From contig DASCOS010000035.1 of assembly GCA_036012125.1 (NCBI GenBank), positions 1 to 64,000 on the forward strand: a DNA stretch of 64,000 nt, in the 5' to 3' direction. The position numbers and the translations under genes were made by a program. Below, piece after piece: positions 47,289 to 55,921 of this stretch; positions within the stretch are counted from its first letter, which is position 1; each line of letters begins with the position of its first letter. This stretch comes from Vicinamibacterales bacterium. GTDB taxonomy: Bacteria > Acidobacteriota > Vicinamibacteria > Vicinamibacterales > UBA823. The notes below the pieces were generated by a model. The model saw nothing but the letters and a program-made list of their open reading frames with translations, searched no databases and was not told the DNA's origin.

Positions 47289-48179
47289 TCAACGTTTCAA
47301 GCCGGCTCCGACGTCGATTTTGACCTCCACCAGAAACCTTCGAAAGTTTGAATAAGTCGCCTCACCGTTGACCTCGATACTGCGGCGAGCGAGTCGTTCA
47401 CGTGTCGTGATTGGCCGTAGGCGAACGAGATAGCGCTCTGTCATTTTCGCAGGCACGAGGATGCCAAGTGTATCGTCTGGACGATAGGTCACGCGCATTT
47501 CGATCTCTAAATCGACAGCGTCGTCTTCGGTACGAAAATCTGTTTGAATAACGCGCCCGGTTGACGGTTCGATCCACACCTTGCCGTGGCCCAAAAGGTC
47601 CTTACCGTTACCGCCCGTGATAAGAGCGGGTGGCTTGTTTTCTTCGAATTCAATCTCCCACGTGTTGATTTCTCCAATGCGCTGATTGTCATCCTTTCGG
47701 AACTCGAAGCGCGGTTGTTCTGTGACGGAAAGGACTTGTAGTGCCATCGTTGGCACGTTGGTATTACGAGTGATCGCTCCAATGTTAAAACGGGCACTCT
47801 CAGCCATGAGTCGTCGCCGTAGCTGCCCTGTAATTCTCGGTGATTTCAGGAAAAGCTCCTCTAAGCGCTGCTGTCGGTCCGGGACCTCTTTTCCATCGAC
47901 CTTAATGACGTCTCGGAAGGCCAGCCAGGGCTCCTGTAGTCCAGGAGTGCTCAGGACTAACAGGTCTGAAACCATCCGGCGGGTCAGCCTGCCGTCAGAC
48001 ACTTGAAGGTAATGTTCTTCAGCGATCACACTGCCGAGGTCAGTTTGATATCGATCGACGTAGGCGGCTGCCCGCTCCAGCACGGTTTCAAGGGTCGGTT
48101 CTTGTGCTGCGCTAATCAGTGGAAACACTGCAACGATCGCCGCCATGGTGAAGAGTCGCGGTATTCGATCACTGTTCAT
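47289..48179 (-). CDS. Exported protein of unknown function
   Basis: A 296-residue protein with a signal peptide (about 9-25, cleavage after ISAAQ). The mature part begins with a helical stretch (LETVLERAAAYVDRYQ) and AEEHYLQ, then beta-rich segments such as INTWEIEFEENKPP and VWIEPSTGRVIQTDF, possibly a lipoprotein-carrier-like fold. Proteins of this general type are frequent in acidobacterial genomes as far as I recall, but none is characterised to my knowledge. It converges on msrA and is preceded by tRNA-Pro. Confidence 0.6.
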   Translation of the reverse strand: MNSDRIPRLFTMAAIVAVFPLISAAQEPTLETVLERAAAYVDRYQTDLGSVIAEEHYLQVSDGRLTRRMVSDLLVLSTPGLQEPWLAFRDVIKVDGKEVPDRQQRLEELFLKSPRITGQLRRRLMAESARFNIGAITRNTNVPTMALQVLSVTEQPRFEFRKDDNQRIGEINTWEIEFEENKPPALITGGNGKDLLGHGKVWIEPSTGRVIQTDFRTEDDAVDLEIEMRVTYRPDDTLGILVPAKMTERYLVRLRPITTRERLARRSIEVNGEATYSNFRRFLVEVKIDVGAGLKR

Positions 48180-48217
48180 GCTAGCGGCCTTTGGTGGTGT
48201 GGGATGGCCACCGGAAA

Positions 48218-48294
48218 TGGTCGGGGCGCCCGGATTTGAACCGAGGACCTCCTGCTCCCAAAGCAGGCGCGATACCAGGCTACGCCACGCCCCG
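48218..48294 (-). tRNA. tRNA-Pro (TGG)
   Basis: Acceptor arms CGGGGCG and CGCCCCG pair perfectly, the anticodon loop TTTGGGA reads TGG, the T-loop GGTTCAAATCC is normal and CCA is encoded. It is the only Pro tRNA in the window, oriented leftward. Confidence 0.95.
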
Positions 48295-48398
48295 TTGACA
48301 ACTGATTCTACTGGGTTTAACGCCTAACAGCTAGAAGCGTCGGGTCATCGGGTAACCGAGTTCGACTTGACGATGAAACAACGCAGGGACGCGAGGCT

Positions 48399-48998
48399 TT
48401 ATGTTTCCCATAACGCTGTGTTAGTGGCTAGGTAATTACGCAGGGCACGCACTGCTTTTCCTCGATGGCTGACAGCAGCTTTTTCTTCTCTTGAGACCTC
48501 AGCTAGGGTCTTGCCATAGGGAGGGTAGTGAAAGATCGGATCGTAGCCGAAGCCTGCCGCTCCCGACGGTTCATCAGCGACCTGGCCTTCGACGATTCCG
48601 CGGGTCTCAAACAGGATGTTTGAACCACGTACCACAACCAATGCGCACACGAACCTCGCCCGGCATCTTAACCGTTCCGCATTTGCCAGTCGGGTATAGA
48701 TCGCCTTGAACCTCTCAGAATAACTATCGCCGTTGAACCGCGCTGAATGGACGCCTGGCTCTCCGTTCAATCCGTCAATCTCTAGTCCAGAATCTTCTGC
48801 TAGGGTCAACTGCCCGGTCGCGGCCGCGTAATGCAGTGCCTTTTCACGGGCGTTCGCGACGAACGTGTCACCGGTTTCATCGGGCACAATTACGGGTGGG
48901 AAGTCGCTGAGCGAGACGAGGTCGACGTCGAGTCCGGTCAAAATGGAACGAATTTCACTGAGCTTGTGAGCGTTGGTTGTAGCCACCAAGAGTTGCAT
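48399..48998 (-). CDS. rdgB: RdgB/HAM1 non-canonical purine NTP pyrophosphatase
   Basis: A 199-residue housekeeping enzyme that hydrolyses XTP, ITP and dITP to monophosphates. It shows the N-terminal TTNAHKLSEI substrate loop, LAEDSGLEIDGLNGEPGVHSARF with the Mg-binding acids, and the C-terminal GFGYDPIFHYP and SHRGKAVRAL. It follows rph by 12 bases, a pairing conserved in many bacteria (rph-ysnA in Bacillus). Confidence 0.94.
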   Translation of the reverse strand: MQLLVATTNAHKLSEIRSILTGLDVDLVSLSDFPPVIVPDETGDTFVANAREKALHYAAATGQLTLAEDSGLEIDGLNGEPGVHSARFNGDSYSERFKAIYTRLANAERLRCRARFVCALVVVRGSNILFETRGIVEGQVADEPSGAAGFGYDPIFHYPPYGKTLAEVSREEKAAVSHRGKAVRALRNYLATNTALWET

Positions 48999-49010
48999 CG
49001 GACTGCTACA

Positions 49011-49754
49011 TCATGCCTTCGTGAGGTAAGCACCAACGATTTCACGCTGTTGCTCGATGAGTTGCCGGATGCCCTCGTCTGCCAAGCTAAGTAGTTGGTT
49101 TAGGGTGTCTCGTTCGAAAGGGGCACCTTCAGCAGTGCCTTGGACTTCGATGAAGCGGCCATCACCAGTCTTTATGATGTTCATGTCGACCTCGGCCACC
49201 GAATCTTCGCTGTAAGCGAGGTCGAGCATCGGCACACCTGCTACGACTCCGACGCTTGTTGCGGCGACGTGGTCGAGCACCGGCATCGATGTAATCTGGC
49301 CCCGTTCTCGCATGCCTTGGACGGCGAGCACGAGAGCCACGAAGCCTCCGGTGATAGCGGCAGTACGGGTGCCACCGTCTGCCTGAATGACATCACAATC
49401 GATCCAAACAGTACGTTCACCGAGGGCTTCGAGTTTTGACACTGCACGTAGCGACCGACCGATGAGTCTTTGAATTTCGTGAGTACGACCGCCCACTTTT
49501 CCTTTTGTTGATTCCCGGGTCGAACGTGTTGTTGTGGCCCGCGGAAGCATACTGTACTCCGCTGTTATCCAACCCTTACCACTATTACGGAGAAACGGCG
49601 GAACTCGATCTTCGACGCTGGCACTGCAAATCACGCGGGTACGCCCGACTTCAATCAGTACGGACCCTTCAGCATGGAGGAGATAATTTGGCCTGAGTTG
49701 TGTTGGACGAAGCTCGTCTGGCCGACGTGCGTCCTCTCGGGTTGGAATCGTCAT
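49011..49754 (-). CDS. rph: Ribonuclease PH
   Basis: A 247-residue phosphorolytic 3'-5' exoribonuclease that trims tRNA precursors. It has [27 protein letters not shown], then the core [14 protein letters not shown], a phosphate-binding RSLRAV, and [18 protein letters not shown]. The start is ATG 49754, 20 bases after the GerMN gene stop; an upstream GTG lies inside that gene. The RPxxLRPxxL element starts shortly after this Met. Confidence 0.95.
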   Translation of the reverse strand: MTIPTREDARRPDELRPTQLRPNYLLHAEGSVLIEVGRTRVICSASVEDRVPPFLRNSGKGWITAEYSMLPRATTTRSTRESTKGKVGGRTHEIQRLIGRSLRAVSKLEALGERTVWIDCDVIQADGGTRTAAITGGFVALVLAVQGMRERGQITSMPVLDHVAATSVGVVAGVPMLDLAYSEDSVAEVDMNIIKTGDGRFIEVQGTAEGAPFERDTLNQLLSLADEGIRQLIEQQREIVGAYLTKA

Positions 49755-49773
49755 TAGCGTGTCATGAAAACGG

Positions 49774-50382
49774 TCAGGGGACTGTGATATCACCGACCTC
49801 AGGTGATGCTAGATCAACCCATTCCGCTCGCGGTGTTATGGGACGCCTGAGGTCAACGTGACCGGCGAGTGTATCCACTTCCCGTCCTTCGATCAATATT
49901 TGTACCGCCCGGATGCTCGGTACGTTGACAGTGACCGCATTGACGATCGTGTAGACAGTCAGTAATTCGCCCAAGGAACCACCGGAGTGTTTGGAACTGA
50001 TTTCTCGGCTCAAATTAACAAAGGCATCGCCGCGGTCAGTGAGGTAGACCGCACGGACCAATGTTCCTTCGGGTATTGTTGAAGTTAGCGGCGGTTCAAC
50101 TCCGAGAAACTGTGCTTCGAGGACATGACGGGCCTGTTCTACCGGCGCATCGCCCTCGACCACATTGCGCTCGACCCCCATCAGTCGCTCGCCATCGTCA
50201 GAGACATAAAATAACGTTGCCGTGGTTAGTCGGGCCAGCTCGGTGGGCGCTTCACGTGGTACCATCGCCTCTGTGTCTTGGTTGTTTTCGTAGAGGTCGG
50301 GTACCGTGACGAAAAGCACCCACGCACTGAACATCCCAGCTGCGACCACGACCAAGAGCCAGCGCCATCCTCGGGTGGTCAC
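49774..50382 (-). CDS. GerMN-domain protein
   Basis: A 202-residue protein with an N-terminal transmembrane segment (about 7-28) and a GerMN domain, best seen in [18 protein letters not shown] and [26 protein letters not shown]. GerM-type domains act in the envelope during spore or cell-wall processes in other bacteria. The GTG start overlaps the amidase stop as GTGA and has GGGAGGA just upstream, which decides it over the earlier TTG. Its place between a cell-wall amidase and rph mirrors the gerM-rph order of Firmicutes. Confidence 0.87.
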   Translation of the reverse strand: MTTRGWRWLLVVVAAGMFSAWVLFVTVPDLYENNQDTEAMVPREAPTELARLTTATLFYVSDDGERLMGVERNVVEGDAPVEQARHVLEAQFLGVEPPLTSTIPEGTLVRAVYLTDRGDAFVNLSREISSKHSGGSLGELLTVYTIVNAVTVNVPSIRAVQILIEGREVDTLAGHVDLRRPITPRAEWVDLASPEVGDITVP

Positions 50383-51980
50383 GGTTCCTCCCAAAATGCG
50401 TTACCGACCTCAGGACTAATCGGTTGTTCGACGTGGACCCGAAAGCCGACGACGCTTTCAAAGAGTGCCTGGACCAAAGTTTCCCGAAAGGAGCCCGAGG
50501 TTAGCTTCTGCTCCTCATTAGGATTCGACAGAAAACCCAATTCTACTAGCACTGCCGGCATATTTGCGCCAGTCAGGACTCGAAGTGGAGCAGCCTGCGA
50601 CCGACTCGGTCTGACATCGACCAGAGTGCGCAATTGCGCATCAACAATCGCCGCGAACATCGCTGATTGGTCTATGTGGCTGATTTGCGCCATTTCCCAT
50701 GACACAGCTTCGATGTTACGCAAGCCACCACCTAACACTGAGACACTCCGATTGTCAGAGCCTTCTCGAGAAGTTCCGCTTGCGTCGTCGAGACTCAGAT
50801 ACGAGACCCCGGCACCGGCTGGGAGAGGAGTGAGTGCTGCGTTTGCGTGCAAGCTGATGAATAGATCAGCCTTATTGTTGTTTGCGATGGCTGCTCGTTC
50901 GTCAAGACGAACCATTCGGTCGTCGTTACGCGTCATCACCACACGTAGACCGAGACGACTTTCGATTGCACGTTGAAGTCGCTCCGCTACCTGGAGCGTG
51001 ACTTGCTTTTCGAGAACGCCACTTGGTCCAACAGCGCCGTGGTCGTCCCCACCGTGCCCAGGGTCGAGGACTATTGTGCGCACGACAGTTGGTGCTGTGA
51101 GTTCAGTAAGCGGGGGAGTGGTCTCGTTGACCGAAGGCTGCGAGGGAGTGCTCGCGGCAGTTATTTCGCTGGTTACACTTTCGGACAATACGCTGACCAG
51201 TAGGGTCGACGTGCCAGTGACACTATTTCCCAGGGCAGATTGAAAACTTGCATATTCAGAACCTAGGTTGATGGTCAACCAAGATGGTTCGGGACCACGC
51301 TGAATGCTGGTAACCAGTGAACCCGAACCCGCTTCTGGTAGCGAAAGGTCGAGGGCGTCGGCTTCGAATTTGACGAGTAGGTGCTGTTGATCCTCCTCAA
51401 TCGTGTAGGGCGCCGGTGGGGTGACTTCAAAAATGATTTGGACCCGACCATTGCCGACTGTGTATCCCACATCCACAGTGGGAACGCGTAGATCCCCAAC
51501 GATGACGAGTCCCGACTGCTGCCGCCGTTCGATCGAAGTGTTGATAACGAGTCCTAGCACCCGATCCAGAAACTCGATTGGAACATACCAGCCACTGGAG
51601 GTACGGACCGGAGGCGAAGGAAGGGTGACAATGCGACCGCCCACCGACGCGAGGTTCTGCGTGGCGGGGAGGACGACCACTTCGTCGCGGTAGGCGACGG
51701 TCAGGCCGTCAGCCAGCGAATCCTCTTGTACACTCAGGCCAAACACCGAGGCGAGGTCACTTAATGCGACCATCTGACGGTTGTTCACTTGTGCGACTGC
51801 CACGGTCTGATGACCGGTAGCCATCATTACCGTCAGTGATTGTTGTTGGGCTTGGGTTGGACGGTCGGTGGCCTGTAGGACCGTGCCCAATAGGCAGAGC
51901 ACGAGTAGCAGTGGCCATCTGACGCGATGAGTGAGACGCTCTCCAACCATCCGGATAAATCGAAACCAACGATTATTCAA
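50379..51980 (-). CDS. N-acetylmuramoyl-L-alanine amidase (AmiC type)
   Basis: A 533-residue zinc amidase that cleaves the peptide from muramic acid in peptidoglycan. A signal peptide (about 20-45) is followed by a copper-amine-oxidase-like N-terminal module (about 48-165), an AMIN-like beta domain (about 168-265) that should target it to the wall, and the Amidase_3 domain with zinc ligands H309 and E324 and then H378 (LDPGHGG, GVLEKQ, LFISLHAN). The start is TTG after GAGG; an ATG at 51950 is the alternative. It is the first gene of amidase-GerMN-rph-rdgB. Confidence 0.9.
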   Translation of the reverse strand: MNNRWFRFIRMVGERLTHRVRWPLLLVLCLLGTVLQATDRPTQAQQQSLTVMMATGHQTVAVAQVNNRQMVALSDLASVFGLSVQEDSLADGLTVAYRDEVVVLPATQNLASVGGRIVTLPSPPVRTSSGWYVPIEFLDRVLGLVINTSIERRQQSGLVIVGDLRVPTVDVGYTVGNGRVQIIFEVTPPAPYTIEEDQQHLLVKFEADALDLSLPEAGSGSLVTSIQRGPEPSWLTINLGSEYASFQSALGNSVTGTSTLLVSVLSESVTSEITAASTPSQPSVNETTPPLTELTAPTVVRTIVLDPGHGGDDHGAVGPSGVLEKQVTLQVAERLQRAIESRLGLRVVMTRNDDRMVRLDERAAIANNNKADLFISLHANAALTPLPAGAGVSYLSLDDASGTSREGSDNRSVSVLGGGLRNIEAVSWEMAQISHIDQSAMFAAIVDAQLRTLVDVRPSRSQAAPLRVLTGANMPAVLVELGFLSNPNEEQKLTSGSFRETLVQALFESVVGFRVHVEQPISPEVGNAFWEEP

Positions 51981-52164
51981 TCACAACCTCGGCACTGAAG
52001 TGGTTAGCTGACTTGGTATCTGCAGTACGCCGCGTGGCGTGTAATGCCACATTTCTCGGCAGCGACAGATCGTTCACGCGAGACTCCCCAGCGGAGGAAA
52101 TGTGTCGGGCATCGTTGGCCGAGGGGAATCATCCGGCGCCAGCACCGACTTTCGATACTGTGCG

Positions 52165-52395
52165 CTAGCGCACGTCGTGCCAATGACCGTGTTCGGGCGA
52201 CCAAATTCTATTGACCTCTGTCCCCTCACGCGCGTTCGTCATGGAAATAACGATACCAACGACCCCGCCGAGTAGAAGGACTGCGAACAGTAGCATGGCT
52301 GTCCTAGAGTTCAGTGGCCCGTCCTTGGCCATGCAGCATTTCTTATATTTCTTGCCACTCCCGCAGGGGCAAGGTGCATTTCGCTCGGCTTTCAC
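52165..52395 (-). CDS. SEC-C motif membrane microprotein
   Basis: A 76-residue protein. The N-terminus is a full SEC-C zinc motif, C9-P-C11 with GSGKKYKKC and C20-C21, as found at the end of SecA. One transmembrane helix follows at about 33-51, and the tail ends in a His-rich EHGHWHDVR. In SecA the motif binds SecB and ribosomes. Here it is tethered to the membrane alone. It has no close operon partner (about 185 bases from each neighbour). A role near the Sec machinery is conceivable but unproven. Confidence 0.8.
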   Translation of the reverse strand: MKAERNAPCPCGSGKKYKKCCMAKDGPLNSRTAMLLFAVLLLGGVVGIVISMTNAREGTEVNRIWSPEHGHWHDVR

Positions 52396-52582
52396 TGAGG
52401 CTTCATTCTATATGCCAAGGCCCATTAATGGCGAGTCATCTGACGGGGCTATGTCACTGGTCTGCCACGGTAGCATCAATGGAAAACACAGCAACCCCGA
52501 CATTGCTACGAGACGGAGCCGGCAGTTGTGCGCCCACAATTCGACAGCACCAGATAGCTGAACTTACGAGATGCTGAAAAAA

Positions 52583-53722
52583 TCAGAAAGAGATCCGTGC
52601 ATCGAGTCGGGTTCGTTTGTGTAGGGTGTTGAGTTGCCCTGCTGCAATCGACAGCCTCTTCGTTAAAATGACATTGAAATCGACGTGTATTCCCGGCACC
52701 ACCATATACGACACGCTAGGCTTATGCATTGACAGGTTGGTTCCGCGGTTGTCGGAATACGAAAAGGCTGAGAGTGCAGCATCCCGCTCGACCCGAGCGA
52801 AGGTATAGGTGAATTGAAACGAGCCTGGTTCTGACGCACGACCGATCGCTGCGGTGACCCAGACGCCGAAGTCCTCGTCTGTGGCTGCCTTGGTGTTCTT
52901 CACCATGTTAGCGGTGAGTTGGAGGGGGTAGCTTGGATGGCCAGTACTCACAGTGGCGCGAGCGATGATATCTAGGAGGTTGAAGCCAGATGTGAATCCG
53001 GTCGTGTTGCCCTGCGCATTCACACTGAGTGCGTTGGTATTGCGTCCGACATCTTTTGATATCTGAGCAAGTGCAACAGCATTGACATCACGAAACGCAT
53101 AATCGGCAATGGAGAGATGCCAGCTCACAGTTTCGAGTGATATTCCAACTTCGCCGTAGCCGGCGAACAGAAAGGCGTCTGGGCTTGTATTGTTTTCCTG
53201 AAGGGGTACCTGGGCGGCCACGAATTTGACCGAGACCGGCCCAGTTGTGTTCCGAAACTGCTGGTAAACGCCCTCCCAGTTGAGGTCATTATCGAAGGTC
53301 ATCTGAGTTCGCGTCACTGGCAACCCGAACTTTCCTCCGCCAATCGTGACAGCGTTTGATGGGCTGTATGTGAGGAATGCTCGATCGAGATTCATTGGTT
53401 TTGTAGTTAACAGGTCGGTCATGGTTTGGTTTGTGGAAATCGGATTTCCAACGTCGCCAGAAGCGAGACGAATGCCAAAGTGGACATCGTTGTTGATCTC
53501 AGTGTCCAGTGCTAGGCGTGCTCGAATCCGGAGGCGTTGGCGAGCTCTTGTATCATCTTGAAAAAATCCCTCGTGTCGCACACGAAAATCTCCACCAATG
53601 GTGATGCGCTCAGACCAGCTTGATTGTGCCGAAACTGCAGTTGCGCCTAATACCATAACGGTGAAGGCGTACACAGCCGCCAACCGTTGAACTACTCTGC
53701 GCATAAATCCGACGTTGAACAT
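52583..53722 (-). CDS. Outer-membrane porin-like protein
   Basis: A 379-residue predicted beta-barrel. A signal peptide ends near TAVSAQ (33), the mature protein begins with ERITIGGDFRVRHEGFF, and alternating hydrophobic strands run to a terminal Phe (ARISF), as in outer-membrane barrels. It resembles the 'putative porin' group of Gram-negative bacteria. GAGAGGAA precedes ATG 53722; the long upstream reading is rejected. It is the last gene of the transport run that starts with the Na/Pi cotransporter, so it may supply the outer-membrane step for phosphate or carboxylates. Confidence 0.8.
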   Translation of the reverse strand: MFNVGFMRRVVQRLAAVYAFTVMVLGATAVSAQSSWSERITIGGDFRVRHEGFFQDDTRARQRLRIRARLALDTEINNDVHFGIRLASGDVGNPISTNQTMTDLLTTKPMNLDRAFLTYSPSNAVTIGGGKFGLPVTRTQMTFDNDLNWEGVYQQFRNTTGPVSVKFVAAQVPLQENNTSPDAFLFAGYGEVGISLETVSWHLSIADYAFRDVNAVALAQISKDVGRNTNALSVNAQGNTTGFTSGFNLLDIIARATVSTGHPSYPLQLTANMVKNTKAATDEDFGVWVTAAIGRASEPGSFQFTYTFARVERDAALSAFSYSDNRGTNLSMHKPSVSYMVVPGIHVDFNVILTKRLSIAAGQLNTLHKRTRLDARISF

Positions 53723-53735
53723 GAAATTCCTCTCG

Positions 53736-53936
53736 CTACTGTATGACTTCCTCAAGCGTCCCTGCACCGTCGGCAGATATTGTCCCGACCGTCTTTGCAG
53801 CGAAACGACCACTAAAGAGGACATACTCGCGGTTGGAACGTAGGACGTAACTGATTTCCTGTACAACAAGGGTATTTATCGACCAAAGAGATTCTAGTTG
53901 CGGTGCCTGATCATTGCCGATGCTAGTGTCGTTCAC
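53736..53936 (-). CDS. Possible small protein between symporter and porin
   Basis: A 66-codon ORF with a GTG start preceded by AGGA at about six bases, overlapping the 3' end of the symporter gene by 14 bases and ending 13 bases before the porin ATG. This close packing fits a translated small gene in a compact operon. The sequence (for example EISYVLRSNREYVLFSGRF) has no signal peptide or membrane helix and resembles nothing I know. It may instead be non-coding leader of the porin. Confidence 0.35.
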   Translation of the reverse strand: MNDTSIGNDQAPQLESLWSINTLVVQEISYVLRSNREYVLFSGRFAAKTVGTISADGAGTLEEVIQ

Positions 53937-55215
53937 CGATATCCTGCTGTGAGTACTCGGTGTCGGTCGACCGGCCGCCTTCAAAGCGATCAACAATCGT
54001 TGCGGTCACGAGGTCACCGCCGACGTTTAGCGTCGTCCGGCACATATCGAGGATCCGATCGACACCAAGCACGATGGCGATCCCTTCAACTGGCACCCCT
54101 ACGATTCCGAGCACCATCATTAGGAGTGGGATTGAACCACCTGGGACGCCAGCTACGCCAATCGCTGTCACTACCGACATGAGGATCACGATCAGTTGAC
54201 TACTGAGAGGGAGATTTACACCGAAAACCTGCGCGATGAACAACACCGTTACCCCTTCGAACAACGCTGTACCGTTCATATTCATCGTTGCGCCGAGGGG
54301 CAGCACGAATCCTGCTACCGCTTTGGAGATGCCCAGTTCCTCACGCGCGACCCGCATCGTTGTGGGCAAAGTGGCGTTACTGGAGGAAGTGGAGAACCCA
54401 GTGAGGATCACGACCCGCGCGCGTTTCATAAATTCGATTGGATCACGCTTGGCCACGAATCTTAGAATCAGCGAATAGCCCACGATGAAGAAGATCGCGA
54501 GGCTGCCAACGACGGTCATTATGTATTTCAATAAATTAAAAAGAATTTCGAAGCCGAAGCGCGCGGTTACACTGAAAATTAAACAGGCTACGCCTAACGG
54601 TGCCACTTTCATTACCAAGCCGATAATGGCGATTGTGACTTGGCCGAGGCTTTCAAGAAAATTCAGTAACGGCTGCCCTTTTTCCTTGGGCACGATGGTC
54701 AGCCCAACCCCGATCATTAAGGCGAAAAAAATGACGGCGAGCATCTCGCCATTGGCCGCAGCCTGGACCGGATTACGGGGCACAATCCGTACGAATAGAT
54801 CAATGCCAAATGCCCCGTCGGCGAGTCCCATTGCGTCCGAGTCACCTTGGTAGGTCTCCATAAGCCGTTGGGTCACTGAGGCGTCGAGTCCCTCGCCCGG
54901 CTTCATGAGATTGACGGCTGTCAGACCTAAGACCGTTGAGAGCGCCGTCAAGCTCAGGAAGCTCAACATCGCGACAACACCAATGCGTCCTAGGCGTTTA
55001 AGGCTACCTAACCCTGCAATCCCAACCGACAACGTCGACACGATGAGTGGAATGACCACCATGATCAACGCGTTCAACCAGACACGCCCGATCGGTTCAG
55101 TCACCGAACTCACAAATTGTTCTGTCGCGGGAGAGCCATCCGTTGACAAGTTGATGACGATGCCGAGCACCGCACCAACTATCAGGCCCAGGAGGATTTT
55201 TGTGTGAAGAGCCAT
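53923..55215 (-). CDS. Dicarboxylate/amino acid:cation symporter (GltP/DctA type)
   Basis: A 430-residue sodium- or proton-coupled importer of the DAACS family for glutamate, aspartate or C4-dicarboxylates. Transport motifs are a Ser-rich STSSSNATLPTT (re-entrant hairpin 1), GATMNMNGTALFEG in TM7, and VPGGSIPLLMMVLG with DRILDMCRTTLNVGGD in hairpin 2/TM8. The start is placed at ATG 55215; a GTG 18 bases earlier overlaps the PhoU-like gene and would couple the two. It belongs to the minus-strand transport run. Confidence 0.9.
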   Translation of the reverse strand: MALHTKILLGLIVGAVLGIVINLSTDGSPATEQFVSSVTEPIGRVWLNALIMVVIPLIVSTLSVGIAGLGSLKRLGRIGVVAMLSFLSLTALSTVLGLTAVNLMKPGEGLDASVTQRLMETYQGDSDAMGLADGAFGIDLFVRIVPRNPVQAAANGEMLAVIFFALMIGVGLTIVPKEKGQPLLNFLESLGQVTIAIIGLVMKVAPLGVACLIFSVTARFGFEILFNLLKYIMTVVGSLAIFFIVGYSLILRFVAKRDPIEFMKRARVVILTGFSTSSSNATLPTTMRVAREELGISKAVAGFVLPLGATMNMNGTALFEGVTVLFIAQVFGVNLPLSSQLIVILMSVVTAIGVAGVPGGSIPLLMMVLGIVGVPVEGIAIVLGVDRILDMCRTTLNVGGDLVTATIVDRFEGGRSTDTEYSQQDIGERH

Positions 55216-55225
55216 AATGTGATGA

Positions 55226-55912
55226 TTACACACCTGTCAAGACGTCTTCATCATAGTAATCGACTTTGTGTAAGGGCATGACCACACTAGAGAGCACGTT
55301 CAGCACATGCCCACCGATCCGTTTGTAATAGCGTGTGGCTAAGACTAGCACGGTTGTAGTGCTTGCATCGTAGTCCGATTGACTGATCCGTCTGACAAGC
55401 GCGTCGCACCGATGAGCAGCATCCCGACCCTGGTGAATCAATTCAATTGCTCGTTCACGATTGGATGATGCGAACACTTCCGCCGCCACCTGAAAGGAGG
55501 TTTCCACGCCTTGCCGAATTTCCTGCAATTCCTGCACGAGCGCATCTTTAGGTAATGGTCCTGAACGAATATCGACGACCTCTGCCAAGTTTTTAGCGTA
55601 GTCGCCGAGACGTTCGACGTCCTTCACAAGACTCATTAACAATAGCGAATAGGGAACATCAGGCGTCTTGCCTTGAATAGAAAGGTGTGACACGACTTTT
55701 TTCCGAATTTCGCGCTCCAGCTTGTTCACTTGCACATCGTCTTCGTAAATGCGAGTGCGATCTTCAGCCGAAGTTTTTTCTCCAAAGCAAATCCCACCAG
55801 CTGACAAGGTCATATTGCAGGTCAACTGAAGCATCTCCTTGAAAGAGGCGCCCATGGTATGAAGTGGATTATCAGCGCGGAAAATACTAAGTAGTTCGCT
55901 GAGCATTCTCAC
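55226..55912 (-). CDS. PhoU-domain protein
   Basis: A 228-residue all-helical protein with two PhoU-type bundles; MSLVKDVERLGDYAKNLAEV carries the ERxGD metal/phosphate signature. It begins ten bases after the Na/Pi cotransporter gene. PhoU domains commonly accompany or are fused to NptA-type transporters and are thought to restrain phosphate uptake. This gene is therefore the likely regulator of its neighbour. It has no DNA-binding domain. Confidence 0.87.
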   Translation of the reverse strand: MRMLSELLSIFRADNPLHTMGASFKEMLQLTCNMTLSAGGICFGEKTSAEDRTRIYEDDVQVNKLEREIRKKVVSHLSIQGKTPDVPYSLLLMSLVKDVERLGDYAKNLAEVVDIRSGPLPKDALVQELQEIRQGVETSFQVAAEVFASSNRERAIELIHQGRDAAHRCDALVRRISQSDYDASTTTVLVLATRYYKRIGGHVLNVLSSVVMPLHKVDYYDEDVLTGV

Positions 55913-55921
55913 CTCCTCCTC

